A DNA stretch of 64,000 bases, taken from contig JAZKJF010000002.1 of NCBI GenBank assembly GCA_040384465.1, forward strand, positions 62,001 through 126,000. Direction: 5' to 3'. This document shows, piece by piece, positions 55,829 through 62,879 of the stretch. Under the pieces are notes generated by a model. That model did no database searches and was not told where the DNA came from. It was given only the letters and a program-made list of their open reading frames with translations. The DNA is from UBA5078 sp040384465 (GTDB taxonomy: Bacteria; Pseudomonadota; Gammaproteobacteria; Pseudomonadales; Pseudohongiellaceae). The position numbers and the translations under genes were made by a program. Every line of letters starts with the position of its first letter. Position 1 is the stretch's first letter.

Positions 55829-55888
55829 GAGCCTGCCCTGTAGGCGACGGCCTCAGCACACCCCTGTATGAGCCTGCCTGCAGGCGAC
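55829..55888. repeat. REP-like units 1 and 2 (glmU-glmS spacer)
   Basis: Two direct copies. Unit 1 is GAGCCTGCCCTGTAGGCGAC (55829-55848), directly abutting the glmU stop. Unit 2 runs from 55864 to 55888 (CTGTATGAGCCTGCC, then TGCAGGCGAC). Each folds as a short hairpin (GCCTGC with GCAGGC) ending in GCGAC. Confidence 0.8.
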
Positions 55889-55939
55889 TGATTGTTACCA
55901 TACAGCAAACCCAAAACAGATTTCAAAAGGAGCAAGACA

Positions 55940-57778
55940 ATGTGTGGAATAGTCGGCGCAGTTGCGCAACGTGATGTATCCCAGATTCTTCTCGAAGGTT
56001 TAAAGCGTCTCGAATACCGAGGCTACGATTCCGCTGGCATGGCGCTCATCAGCGCGCAAACCAATCAGATTGATTGCATCAAAGCAATGGGCAAGGTCGA
56101 GAAGCTCGATGCCTCGATGAAACAACGACCTTTCGTCGGTCGTGTCGGCATCGCGCACACGCGCTGGGCCACACACGGCGAACCAAGCGAGCGCAACGCC
56201 CACCCACACATCTCCGACGATGAAATCGCCGTAGTTCACAACGGCATTATCGAAAACTACCAAACTCTGCGCACCAATCTGCAGGATGTCGGTTATCGAT
56301 TCTTGTCAGAGACCGACACCGAAGCCGTGGTGCATCTTATTCATCAGGCATGTCAGGACGACAAACTAAGTTTGCTCGACGCAGTAAAGAAAACCGTGAA
56401 GCAATTGCACGGTGCCTATGGTCTTTCTGTGATTAGTCGCAGCGAACCCGATAAAATTATTGTTGCGCGCAGTGGCAGTCCTTTGGTGATCGGCGTTGGT
56501 ATTGGCGAAAACTTTATCGCCTCCGACGCACTCGCTCTCGGGCAGGTCACGGACCGTTTTATGTATTTGGAAGAGGGCGATATCGCGGAGATTACACTTA
56601 CCTCTGTGCGCATCTGGGACGTCAACGGCAAGCCCGTGCAGCGCAGCGTCACTATGATCACCAGCGAGATTGCTTCGACAGATAAAGGCGAATTCGGCCA
56701 CTTCATGCTCAAGGAAGTCTACGAGCAGGCACACGTCATCCGCAATACGTTGAATGGCCGTATCAGCGACACTCATGTGCTGGAAGAAGCCTTCGGTGTG
56801 AAAGCCAAGGCGATTTTCGACATGACGACCAGTGTGCAGATCGTCGCGTGTGGCACCAGCTTTCACGCCGGCATGGTCACCAAATACTGGCTGGAGAACA
56901 TCGCTAGAATTCCCTGCCACGTCGACATCGCCAGCGACTATCGCTATCGCAATATCATCGTGCAACCCGGCACCTTGTTCATTAGCATCTCTCAATCCGG
57001 CGAGACCGCCGATACGCTCGCCGCACTGCGTTTCGCGAAAGAGGCGAACTACGTGGGCCGTCTGGCAATCTGCAATGTCGCCACCAGTTCGCTCGTGCGT
57101 GAGTCGGATTTCTGTCTGATGACCAACGCGGGGCGTGAGATTGGTGTGGCGTCCACCAAGGCTTTTACCACCCAGTTGTGCGCTCTGCTGCTAATGACTC
57201 TTGTGGTTGCGCGTCGCCACGGCATGACCGATGCCGCCGAGCAACAGCACGTGCGTGACCTCAACGAGCTGCCTGCGCTGGTCACCAAAACGCTGGAGCT
57301 GGACCCGGAAATCCGCACACTTTCCAAGGCGCTGCGTGACAAACAGCACGCGCTGTTTCTGGGACGAGGAATCCAATACCCGGTGGCGAAGGAGGGCGCG
57401 CTCAAGCTCAAGGAGATTTCCTACATCCACGCCGAGGCTTATCCTGCAGGCGAACTCAAACACGGACCGCTGGCGTTGGTAGATGAAAAAATGCCGGTGA
57501 TCGCCACAGTTCCTAACGATGACTTGCTGGCGAAAGTGAAAGGCAACCTGATGGAAGTCAGTGCGCGCGGCGGGAAGTTGTTCCTGTTCGCCGACGAGAA
57601 GGCCGGTTTCGAAAATGACCGCAACTGCAAGGTGGTGCACATGCCGAGCGTGCCGGATGTGCTCACGCCGATTATCTACACCATTCCGCTGCAGTTGCTG
57701 TCCTACCACGTCGCCATTCTCAAAGGCACGGATGTGGACCAGCCGCGTAACCTGGCGAAGTCGGTGACGGTGGAATAA
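55940..57778 (+). CDS. glmS: Glucosamine-fructose-6-phosphate aminotransferase
   Basis: 612 aa. The N-terminal glutaminase domain starts with the catalytic Cys after Met (MCGIVGAVAQRDV). Two SIS isomerase domains follow (ACGTSFHAGMVTKYW; SISQSGETADTLAALRFAKE). The C terminus QPRNLAKSVTVE is the conserved end recognised by Tn7 TnsD. I chose the ATG at 55940 after AAGGAG. It makes glucosamine-6-P for GlmM/GlmU. No glmR regulator lies between glmU and glmS, unlike Pseudomonas. Confidence 0.98.
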   Translation: MCGIVGAVAQRDVSQILLEGLKRLEYRGYDSAGMALISAQTNQIDCIKAMGKVEKLDASMKQRPFVGRVGIAHTRWATHGEPSERNAHPHISDDEIAVVHNGIIENYQTLRTNLQDVGYRFLSETDTEAVVHLIHQACQDDKLSLLDAVKKTVKQLHGAYGLSVISRSEPDKIIVARSGSPLVIGVGIGENFIASDALALGQVTDRFMYLEEGDIAEITLTSVRIWDVNGKPVQRSVTMITSEIASTDKGEFGHFMLKEVYEQAHVIRNTLNGRISDTHVLEEAFGVKAKAIFDMTTSVQIVACGTSFHAGMVTKYWLENIARIPCHVDIASDYRYRNIIVQPGTLFISISQSGETADTLAALRFAKEANYVGRLAICNVATSSLVRESDFCLMTNAGREIGVASTKAFTTQLCALLLMTLVVARRHGMTDAAEQQHVRDLNELPALVTKTLELDPEIRTLSKALRDKQHALFLGRGIQYPVAKEGALKLKEISYIHAEAYPAGELKHGPLALVDEKMPVIATVPNDDLLAKVKGNLMEVSARGGKLFLFADEKAGFENDRNCKVVHMPSVPDVLTPIIYTIPLQLLSYHVAILKGTDVDQPRNLAKSVTVE

Positions 57779-57805
57779 CCCTGTACGAGCCTGCCCTGCA
57801 GGCGA
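57740..57805. other. Predicted attTn7 region (glmS 3' end)
   Basis: The conserved glmS end encodes PRNLAKSVTVE, the TnsD target. Tn7-family elements insert about 25 bp after the stop, here near 57803. The expected point falls inside a REP-like unit, and no transposon ends or Tns genes are visible. Confidence 0.4.
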
Positions 57806-57857
57806 CCGGCAGCTGCAGGGCAATCTTGAAACGTCGCCTGCAGGCAGGCTCATACAG
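57781..57857. repeat. REP-like inverted pair (units 3a/3b) after glmS
   Basis: Head-to-head BIME-like pair: a forward unit at 57781-57806 (CTGTACGAGCCTGCC, TGCAGGCGAC) and a reverse unit at 57833-57857 (GTCGCCTGCAGGCAGGCTC, ATACAG), separated by 26 bp. Transcribed, it would form one long imperfect hairpin just after glmS and just past the end of the toxin-antitoxin operon. Confidence 0.85.
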
Positions 57858-57864
57858 ACTCACC

Positions 57865-58188
57865 TCACTCCGCAAATAAAACACTCGTGCGCCCATTGCG
57901 TGGGGCGCTTGAGGACTCACGAATCACAATCTCCACGTCCTGCCCCAAGCGATTGAGACAGTCGAGCATTTTGGTTTCGCTGATTCCCCGGAACTGGCCC
58001 CGCAGCATGCCGGACAACTTTGGTTGCGGCATCCCGAGTATTTCCGAAGCACTGGCCTGGGTCATTCTGGCGCTCTTGATGATTTGTGCAATCCTGCCAG
58101 CGAGGCGCGCTTTTATCTGCATTTCGGCGGCGTCTGGATGACCAAGATCGTCATAGACATTGCCGCTGCTGATTTCAATACTGTTCAT
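57865..58188 (-). CDS. XRE-family antitoxin (HigA-like)
   Basis: 107 aa with a helix-turn-helix (RLAGRIAQIIKSARMTQASASEILGMPQPKLSGMLRG, about residues 28-64) and a C terminus DCLNRLGQDVEIVIRESSS found in antitoxins paired with Gp49-type RelE toxins. It lies downstream of the toxin gene and overlaps it by 4 bp (ATGA). It should bind the toxin and the operator in front of the operon to repress it. Confidence 0.88.
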   Translation of the reverse strand: MNSIEISSGNVYDDLGHPDAAEMQIKARLAGRIAQIIKSARMTQASASEILGMPQPKLSGMLRGQFRGISETKMLDCLNRLGQDVEIVIRESSSAPRNGRTSVLFAE

Positions 58189-58547
58189 TGCGTACCTCCT
58201 GCAGCGTGAGCCTGCGCAGCGCTCAGTCTTGCGTGAATTAGCTCAATGTCGCGTTTTGGCGTTTTCATCCCGCGAGTCGATTTCTTATGGAAACAGTGCA
58301 GGACATAAACCGCATCGCCAACGATGAGTGTGTACACAGCCCTGTAAGCGTTGCCCATGAAAGCCTCCACGATCTCAAGTACACCCGCACCTCCGAACCC
58401 TTTCAGTGGCTTCGACTGCACGTGTTTTTCGCCATTCTGGGCAAGGTGCAGCGCGTAGCCAAAAACATCTTGAACATCCTCGGGCATGGCTTTCAGATCG
58501 CGCTTTGAGGTTCCAACCCAGAAGAGAGGCTTTGTGAATTCGTCCAT
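58185..58547 (-). CDS. RelE/HigB-like toxin (phage Gp49-like family)
   Basis: 120 aa. Family features: KPLFWVGTSKRDLKAMPEDVQ, KPLKGFGGAGVLEIVEAFMGNAYRAVYTL and the basic YVLHCFHKKSTRGMKTPKRDIELI, where the Lys/Arg residues form the mRNA-cleavage site of ribosome-dependent RelE nucleases. It is the first gene of the pair (toxin before antitoxin, the HigBA order). The AGG before the ATG is spaced 9 nt. Confidence 0.88.
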   Translation of the reverse strand: MDEFTKPLFWVGTSKRDLKAMPEDVQDVFGYALHLAQNGEKHVQSKPLKGFGGAGVLEIVEAFMGNAYRAVYTLIVGDAVYVLHCFHKKSTRGMKTPKRDIELIHARLSAAQAHAAGGTQ

Positions 58548-58554
58548 GAAATTA

Positions 58555-58568
58555 TACCTATATGGGTA
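58555..58568. promoter_or_regulatory. Toxin-antitoxin operator
   Basis: TACCTATATGGGTA is a near-perfect 14-bp dyad (one mismatched pair) 7 bp upstream of the toxin start. On the minus strand it overlaps a TATAAT sequence. It is the likely site for autoregulation by the antitoxin complex. Confidence 0.6.
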
Positions 58569-58640
58569 TTAAGGCAAGGCCATTGAGCTTCCTGCTCGAT
58601 GGCGTAGTCAGTTCAAGTATAGGGGGAGTTTTGAATACCT

Positions 58641-58734
58641 TGTACGAGCCTGCCCTGCAGGCGACCGGCGGCTGCAGGGCGATCTGGAAAAGTCGCCTGC
58701 AGGGCATTTATGCCCTTTGGGTAGGCTCATACAG
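58641..58734. repeat. REP-like inverted pair (units 4a/4b), 4b a long variant
   Basis: The forward unit at 58641-58665 is identical in 25 of 25 positions to the first unit after glmS. The reverse unit 58692-58734 is a longer variant carrying an extra GGGCATTTATGCCC hairpin and CCCTTTGGG. Between them is CGGCGGCTGCAGGGCG. It occupies most of the gap between the toxin and the RpiR-type gene. Confidence 0.85.
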
Positions 58735-58758
58735 AGAGTGAGGGAGTACAGAGGGGGG

Positions 58759-59613
58759 TTAAGTCTTGTACGTCCGCAGCGAACGCAGGCTCTTGTTCAT
58801 CCGCTTCAGGTGATCCTTCAGCAGTTCCTTGCGATGTCGCGCCACGCCCATCGCCAACACGTCGATCACCAGCAGGTGAGCGATGCGCGAGGATACAGGC
58901 GTGAAGGCATGCTGGTCTTCTTCCACGTTCACGTAGATGGGAATGCTGCACAACTCACTCAGCGGCGTGCCCTGCGGCGCCAGACCAATCACCGTTGCAC
59001 CGGCCTCCAGCGCCAGCGTCACGCTCTGAATCAGCGCCTTGGTGCGGCCTGACTGCGATATCGCCACCACCACATCCTTCGCGCCAAGCGAAATCGCCGA
59101 CATCAGCTGAATGTGGGGGTCCGTGTACGCGGCCGTAGAGAGTTGCAGACGGAAGAATTTGTGCTGTGCATCCGCCGCCACCGAACCCGACGCCCCGAAG
59201 CCGTAGAACTCCACGCGGCTGGCATGACACAGCGTATCGATTGCTTTCTCAAGCACTGCGGGGTCCAACTGATCGCGCACCGCTAGTAGCGAGCCGATGG
59301 TGGATTCGAACACCTTGTTGCTCAGGTCTGCGGCGGTATCGGTGTCGTCCACCGAGAATTGAGAGTAACTCGCGGCTGCCCCCAGGTGCTGGGCCAGCTG
59401 CAGCTTGAAAGACTGGAAACCATCGAAGCCCAGTGCGCGGCAGAAGCGCAGCACCGTCGGTTCACTCACCTCGGCAGCCGAGGCCACATCCACAATCCGC
59501 ATGTTGATGACGGCGGTGGCGTGGTCGAGAATGAAATCGGCCACCCTGCGCTCGGACTTGCGCAGCGCGTCATGGTGTTCCTTGATCTTGTTGATCGGAT
59601 TATGCGGTTCCAC
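58759..59613 (-). CDS. RpiR/HexR-type transcriptional regulator with SIS domain
   Basis: 284 aa. The N-terminal RpiR helix-turn-helix (SERRVADFILDHATAVINMRIVDVASAAEVSEPTVLRFCRALGFDG) is followed by a SIS sugar-phosphate domain (VEFYGFGASGSVAADAQHKFFRL; VVVAISQSGRTKALIQSV). Similarity to HexR, which senses KDPG and controls glucose catabolism, is strong. No sugar catabolic operon is adjacent, so its targets lie elsewhere, or it may respond to hexosamine phosphates given glmS nearby (speculative). Confidence 0.88.
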   Translation of the reverse strand: MEPHNPINKIKEHHDALRKSERRVADFILDHATAVINMRIVDVASAAEVSEPTVLRFCRALGFDGFQSFKLQLAQHLGAAASYSQFSVDDTDTAADLSNKVFESTIGSLLAVRDQLDPAVLEKAIDTLCHASRVEFYGFGASGSVAADAQHKFFRLQLSTAAYTDPHIQLMSAISLGAKDVVVAISQSGRTKALIQSVTLALEAGATVIGLAPQGTPLSELCSIPIYVNVEEDQHAFTPVSSRIAHLLVIDVLAMGVARHRKELLKDHLKRMNKSLRSLRTYKT

Positions 59614-59666
59614 GCGGAGTTTCCCTGATTCGAAGCAGTCCGCAATATAGCAGGAAATACAGAGGT

Positions 59667-60110
59667 TTAACTACCGGGCAGCAGCGCCAGCGCCTCTTTC
59701 TCGATCGCCATCATTACCCGGCACCAATCCTCCATGCACGCGTCACCCACGCCGCTCTGAACCCGCGCGAAGACGTCGCGCTGCATTCCCGAAATCTGGT
59801 CCTCCAGCTTCGTGCCTTCGGTGCTGAGAGTGAGGCACTTGCGCCGTGCGTCCACCGCATCGGCCCGGGTCAGCACAAGCGCCTGTTGCAACAGCGGCTG
59901 CAGCGTTTTGTGCAGCGCTTGCGTGGTCACTGTAAGGTGCGCGGCCAGATCTCCCACCGAAAGCTCGCCCTCGCGCCGGATCATGAACAGGGCACGGTGA
60001 TGCGCGCGCCCCAGCCCATACTGTGCCAGCACGGTGTCGGGCCCGCGCACCAACTCGCGAAACGCGCGGTGCATCAAGGTCAAATAGCGATCCAGTTCTG
60101 CTTCGGTCAT
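59667..60110 (-). CDS. MarR-family transcriptional regulator
   Basis: 147 aa winged helix protein: VLAQYGLGRAHHRALFMIRREGELSVGDLAAHLTVTTQALHKTLQPL carries the recognition helix. I chose the ATG at 60110 because GGAGGAAG precedes it; the frame extends to 60155 without a ribosome site. It is divergent from the SnoaL-like gene, and the gap holds two copies of a 15-bp dyad, probably its operators. Confidence 0.9.
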   Translation of the reverse strand: MTEAELDRYLTLMHRAFRELVRGPDTVLAQYGLGRAHHRALFMIRREGELSVGDLAAHLTVTTQALHKTLQPLLQQALVLTRADAVDARRKCLTLSTEGTKLEDQISGMQRDVFARVQSGVGDACMEDWCRVMMAIEKEALALLPGS

Positions 60111-60160
60111 GGCTCTTCCTCCGCTCGACACGTCTGGCCAAGCATTCGACGTCACAATAC

Positions 60161-60175
60161 ATCAAGCATGTTGAT
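60161..60175. promoter_or_regulatory. MarR operator copy 1
   Basis: ATCAAGCATGTTGAT, a dyad (ATCAA with TTGAT). It overlaps the -35 (TTGATC, 60171-60176) of the promoter for the SnoaL-like gene. Confidence 0.65.
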
Positions 60176-60197
60176 CTAAATTGCGCGGCAGATATAT

Positions 60198-60212
60198 ATT
60201 AACCAGGTTGAT
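60198..60212. promoter_or_regulatory. MarR operator copy 2
   Basis: ATTAACCAGGTTGAT, matching copy 1 at 12 of 15 positions. It overlaps the -10 (TATATT, 60195-60200) and predicted start of the SnoaL-like gene. Copy centres are 37 bp apart. Confidence 0.65.
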
Positions 60213-60231
60213 GTAAATCGAGGAGTTGCCC

Positions 60232-60696
60232 ATGTCCGTATTCCGAAGAATTGCTTACTGTCTTTTTTCCATCTTGATTGGAGGAGCCGCCATGACCACC
60301 CATGCCGCAGAACAGCACACGTTCACGCAACCCATCACCCAGGCATTCGCTGATGACTTCGCCCACGAGTGGGTCGCCGCCTGGAACAGCCACGATATCG
60401 AACGCATCCTCTCCCACTACAGCGACGATTTCGAGATGGCATCCCCGCTGATCGCTCAGCGGGGGTTCAGTGCCACAGGAAGCCTGCAGGGCAAAGAGGC
60501 CGTTCGCGCCTACTGGACGCCAGCCGTCGGTCCGGGCTCCACGCTGCAGTTTGAACTCATTCAGGCGCTGGTCTCGGTGGACAGCATCGCCATTCACTAC
60601 CGCTCCGGTAGCCGCCTCTGCGTGGAGGTCGTGCGCTTCAACGCGCAAGGCATGGTCACCGCTGGCGCCGCCCACTACTACCCGGCCATCGAATAA
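60232..60696 (+). CDS. Exported SnoaL/NTF2-like protein
   Basis: 154 aa. A signal peptide (SVFRRIAYCLFSILIGGAAMTTHAAEQ) precedes an NTF2-like cone fold: DDFAHEWVAAWNSHDIERILSHYSDDFEMASPL, GSLQGKEAVRAYWTPAV. Such proteins bind small hydrophobic ligands or act as isomerases; the ligand here is unknown. AGGAG precedes the ATG at 60232. The divergent MarR gene and paired operators suggest induction by a small molecule. Confidence 0.82.
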   Translation: MSVFRRIAYCLFSILIGGAAMTTHAAEQHTFTQPITQAFADDFAHEWVAAWNSHDIERILSHYSDDFEMASPLIAQRGFSATGSLQGKEAVRAYWTPAVGPGSTLQFELIQALVSVDSIAIHYRSGSRLCVEVVRFNAQGMVTAGAAHYYPAIE

Positions 60697-60728
60697 GTTG
60701 ATAACCCGCCGCGCGATGCCCAGAATGC

Positions 60729-60770
60729 CTGTACGAGCCTACCCAAGGGTATAAATGCCCTGCAGGCGAC
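60729..60770. repeat. REP-like unit 5 (long variant)
   Basis: Single forward copy of the long variant also seen at 58692-58734 in reverse: CTGTACGAGCCTACCC, AAGGGTATAAATG, CCCTGCAGGCGAC. It lies just before the N-acyltransferase gene, which has no visible ribosome site. Confidence 0.8.
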
Positions 60771-60792
60771 CAAAGCACTCACACCACCGCGC

Positions 60793-61962
60793 ATGGGCTC
60801 AACATTGCCAACACCCTACGAATTCCACTTCCACCCTACCATCGCCGCCATCAGCGCCGATCTCTGGAACGGCCTGGCCAACGCCAATCCCAACACCGCC
60901 AACCCCTTCCTGCGCCATGAATTCCTGCTGGCGCTGGAACAAAGCGGCAGCGCCTGCGCCGACACGGGCTGGCAACCGCACCACCTCGTCGTGACGCAAA
61001 GTGGCCGTCCCATCGCTGCCATGCCCCTCTACATCAAGAGCCACTCCTATGGCGAATACGTCTTCGACTGGTCCTGGGCCGACGCCTACCGACAGCACGG
61101 CGAGCGCTACTACCCCAAACTGGTGACATCCGTCCCCTTCACCCCCAGCACCGGACCACGTCTGCTCATTGCCGAAGGCGAGGACTACGCACACATCACC
61201 CGCGCCATCGCCCAGGCCGTCATCGCAGAAGCCAGACGCATCGGCGCCAGCACCTGGCACGTCCTCTTCCCCGGCCAGCAGCAAAGCGACCACCTCACCA
61301 AAGCCGGCCTGCGCCCGCGCATCGCCTGCCAGTTCCACTGGTACAACCGAGGCTACAAAACCTTCAACGACTTCCTCGCCACCTTCAACTCCCGCAAGCG
61401 GAAGAACCTGCGTAAGGAACGCGACGCCGTCCACAGCGCCGGTATCCAGTTCACACGTTTCCGCGGAAACGCCATCACGCCAGCCATGTGGCAACAGTTC
61501 TACCACTTCTACCAGAACACCTACCAGATCCGCGGCCAGCAGGGCTACCTCACCCAGGCATTCTTCCAGCGGCTGAGTGACGTGATGCCCGACAACCTCC
61601 TGCTCGTCGTCGCCACCCTCCACGCGCGCCCCATCGCCGCGGCGCTCAGCTTCCGCGATTCCGAGAAGCTCTATGGACGTTACTGGGGATGTCTGGAGGA
61701 GTATCAGTTTCTGCATTTTGAAACGTGCTACTACCAGGGCATCGAGTACGCCATAGAAGAGGGGTTGCAGAGTTTCGATTCAGGGGCGCAGGGGGAGCAC
61801 AAGATTCAGCGGGGATTTGAGCCGATCATTACGCATTCAAATCATTGGATTGCGGATGCGCGGTTTGATGTGGCGATTGGGGAGTTTTTGGAGAGGGAGG
61901 GGGAGTACATCAGGGAGTATAGGGTTGAGGCGGAGGGAGGGTTGCCGTTTAGGGGAAGTTAG
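60793..61962 (+). CDS. Predicted N-acyltransferase (COG3146/DUF482, FemAB-like)
   Basis: 389 aa, GNAT/FemAB-like fold. Family blocks are present: NPFLRHEFLLALEQSGSA, PLYIKSHSYGEYVFDWSWA, FNSRKRKNLRKERDAVHSAG and GRYWGCLEEYQFLHFETCYYQGIEYAI. The substrate is unknown. Codon use is odd. The first two thirds is about 70% G+C with C-ending codons, while the last ~300 bp turns G-rich and C-poor on the same strand (50 G versus 7 C in 61861-61962). Confidence 0.88.
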   Translation: MGSTLPTPYEFHFHPTIAAISADLWNGLANANPNTANPFLRHEFLLALEQSGSACADTGWQPHHLVVTQSGRPIAAMPLYIKSHSYGEYVFDWSWADAYRQHGERYYPKLVTSVPFTPSTGPRLLIAEGEDYAHITRAIAQAVIAEARRIGASTWHVLFPGQQQSDHLTKAGLRPRIACQFHWYNRGYKTFNDFLATFNSRKRKNLRKERDAVHSAGIQFTRFRGNAITPAMWQQFYHFYQNTYQIRGQQGYLTQAFFQRLSDVMPDNLLLVVATLHARPIAAALSFRDSEKLYGRYWGCLEEYQFLHFETCYYQGIEYAIEEGLQSFDSGAQGEHKIQRGFEPIITHSNHWIADARFDVAIGEFLEREGEYIREYRVEAEGGLPFRGS

Positions 61963-62136
61963 AGCGAAGAAATGCCATTTACATCGAGCGAGCAGGGTCC
62001 CATCCATGCTGTATTGATCGCAGGTTAAGAGACTGTCTTTTACCGAGAATTCAGAATAGACTCCCGTCAGATCAGAGACATGCTGCTCTACCCGCTATCG
62101 CATCGTCAATTCAGTAAAAATACCCAAGGAAAATTG

Positions 62137-62292
62137 ATGGAACTAATAAATTTGATTAGCCATATAGCAATCTTCCTATTAGGTGGAGCAGTCGGGAGTC
62201 TAATTACCGTTAAGGTAACTACACGAAAAACAATACAAACCAACATTTCCGTTGGCAAAGGAGATGTAGTGGGCGGCGATAAGAGCGGCTGA
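62137..62292 (+). CDS. Small single-pass membrane protein with GDVVGGDK tail
   Basis: 51 aa. One membrane helix (LINLISHIAIFLLGGAVGSLIT, about residues 3-24), then KTIQTNISVGKGDVVGGDKSG. The tail matches the N terminus of the next protein (KTIQSDIAVENGDVVGGNK) in 13 of 19 residues and 46 of 57 bases, so one arose from the other by duplication. AAGGA precedes the ATG. It lies 11 bp before the next gene. No known family is recognised; the motif is the glycine-rich type found at the N termini of bacterial conflict-system proteins. Confidence 0.7.
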   Translation: MELINLISHIAIFLLGGAVGSLITVKVTTRKTIQTNISVGKGDVVGGDKSG

Positions 62293-62303
62293 CAGAGAAA
62301 TCC

Positions 62304-62879
62304 ATGTCGAACAAAACAATTCAAAGCGACATTGCCGTTGAAAATGGTGATGTAGTGGGAGGTAATAAGTACTCTCCTACCTATGTCTTTGCAGGGCCCG
62401 TGTCGCCAATCACTCACCTATCGATTGAGTATGAGAAGGAGATTGGGCGTTCTTCGCCCGGCGTCTCCCAGTTCTTGCCTGAGCTGAAACATTATATGAG
62501 CGCAGTGACCTCCAGCCAGGTCCAAGGTCTAGAACAAAAATTGTTGAATGCAAACCGAAACGGTCAGATGGTAGACGCATCTCGACAAAAAGAATTGTTC
62601 GCAAAGCAGTTGCATAAGCACGCGACTAGCCAAGCTGCCCAGAGAATATTTCTGTATCTGTTAGGAGAGTTGTTACAAAGATTTCGCGTGTACGCTAAAC
62701 CCATAATTGAGGAAGAGGCGCCAACATGTGAAATTGATCGAATTGTATTCGAAAAGGTGATTTCTCCCGCGCTTCAAAGTCTTGATCGAAACGTCCTTGA
62801 TTTATACCACGACGAGATTTGGGGAATGGTCTATTATTTAACAGGGAATTGCCACATACGCTGGAGCAAGGAATGCTGA
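62304..62879 (+). CDS. ABC-three-component-type system protein with GDVVGG motif
   Basis: 191 aa. The N-terminal motif TIQSDIAVENGDVVGGNK (residues 5-22) is followed by an all-helical domain (HLSIEYEKEIGRSSPGVSQF, KELFAKQLHKHATSQAAQRIFLYLL). The C-terminal part, ending DLYHDEIWGMVYYLTGNCHIRWSK, looks like the C-terminal domain that ties effector proteins to ABC-three-component ATPases. Here no effector enzyme domain is fused; the motif takes its place. It overlaps the next gene by 7 bp. The assignment rests on layout and family resemblance, not on a database search. Confidence 0.65.
   Translation: MSNKTIQSDIAVENGDVVGGNKYSPTYVFAGPVSPITHLSIEYEKEIGRSSPGVSQFLPELKHYMSAVTSSQVQGLEQKLLNANRNGQMVDASRQKELFAKQLHKHATSQAAQRIFLYLLGELLQRFRVYAKPIIEEEAPTCEIDRIVFEKVISPALQSLDRNVLDLYHDEIWGMVYYLTGNCHIRWSKEC

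Noticed and set aside
55829..60770. The repeated units as a CRISPR array
   Set aside because: Units are scattered between genes, in both orientations, with irregular spacing and no cas genes; they fit REP/BIME repeats.
60799..61716. 305-codon leftward frame opposite the N-acyltransferase
   Set aside because: It is a shadow caused by very high GC on the sense strand; the rightward frame has family motifs.
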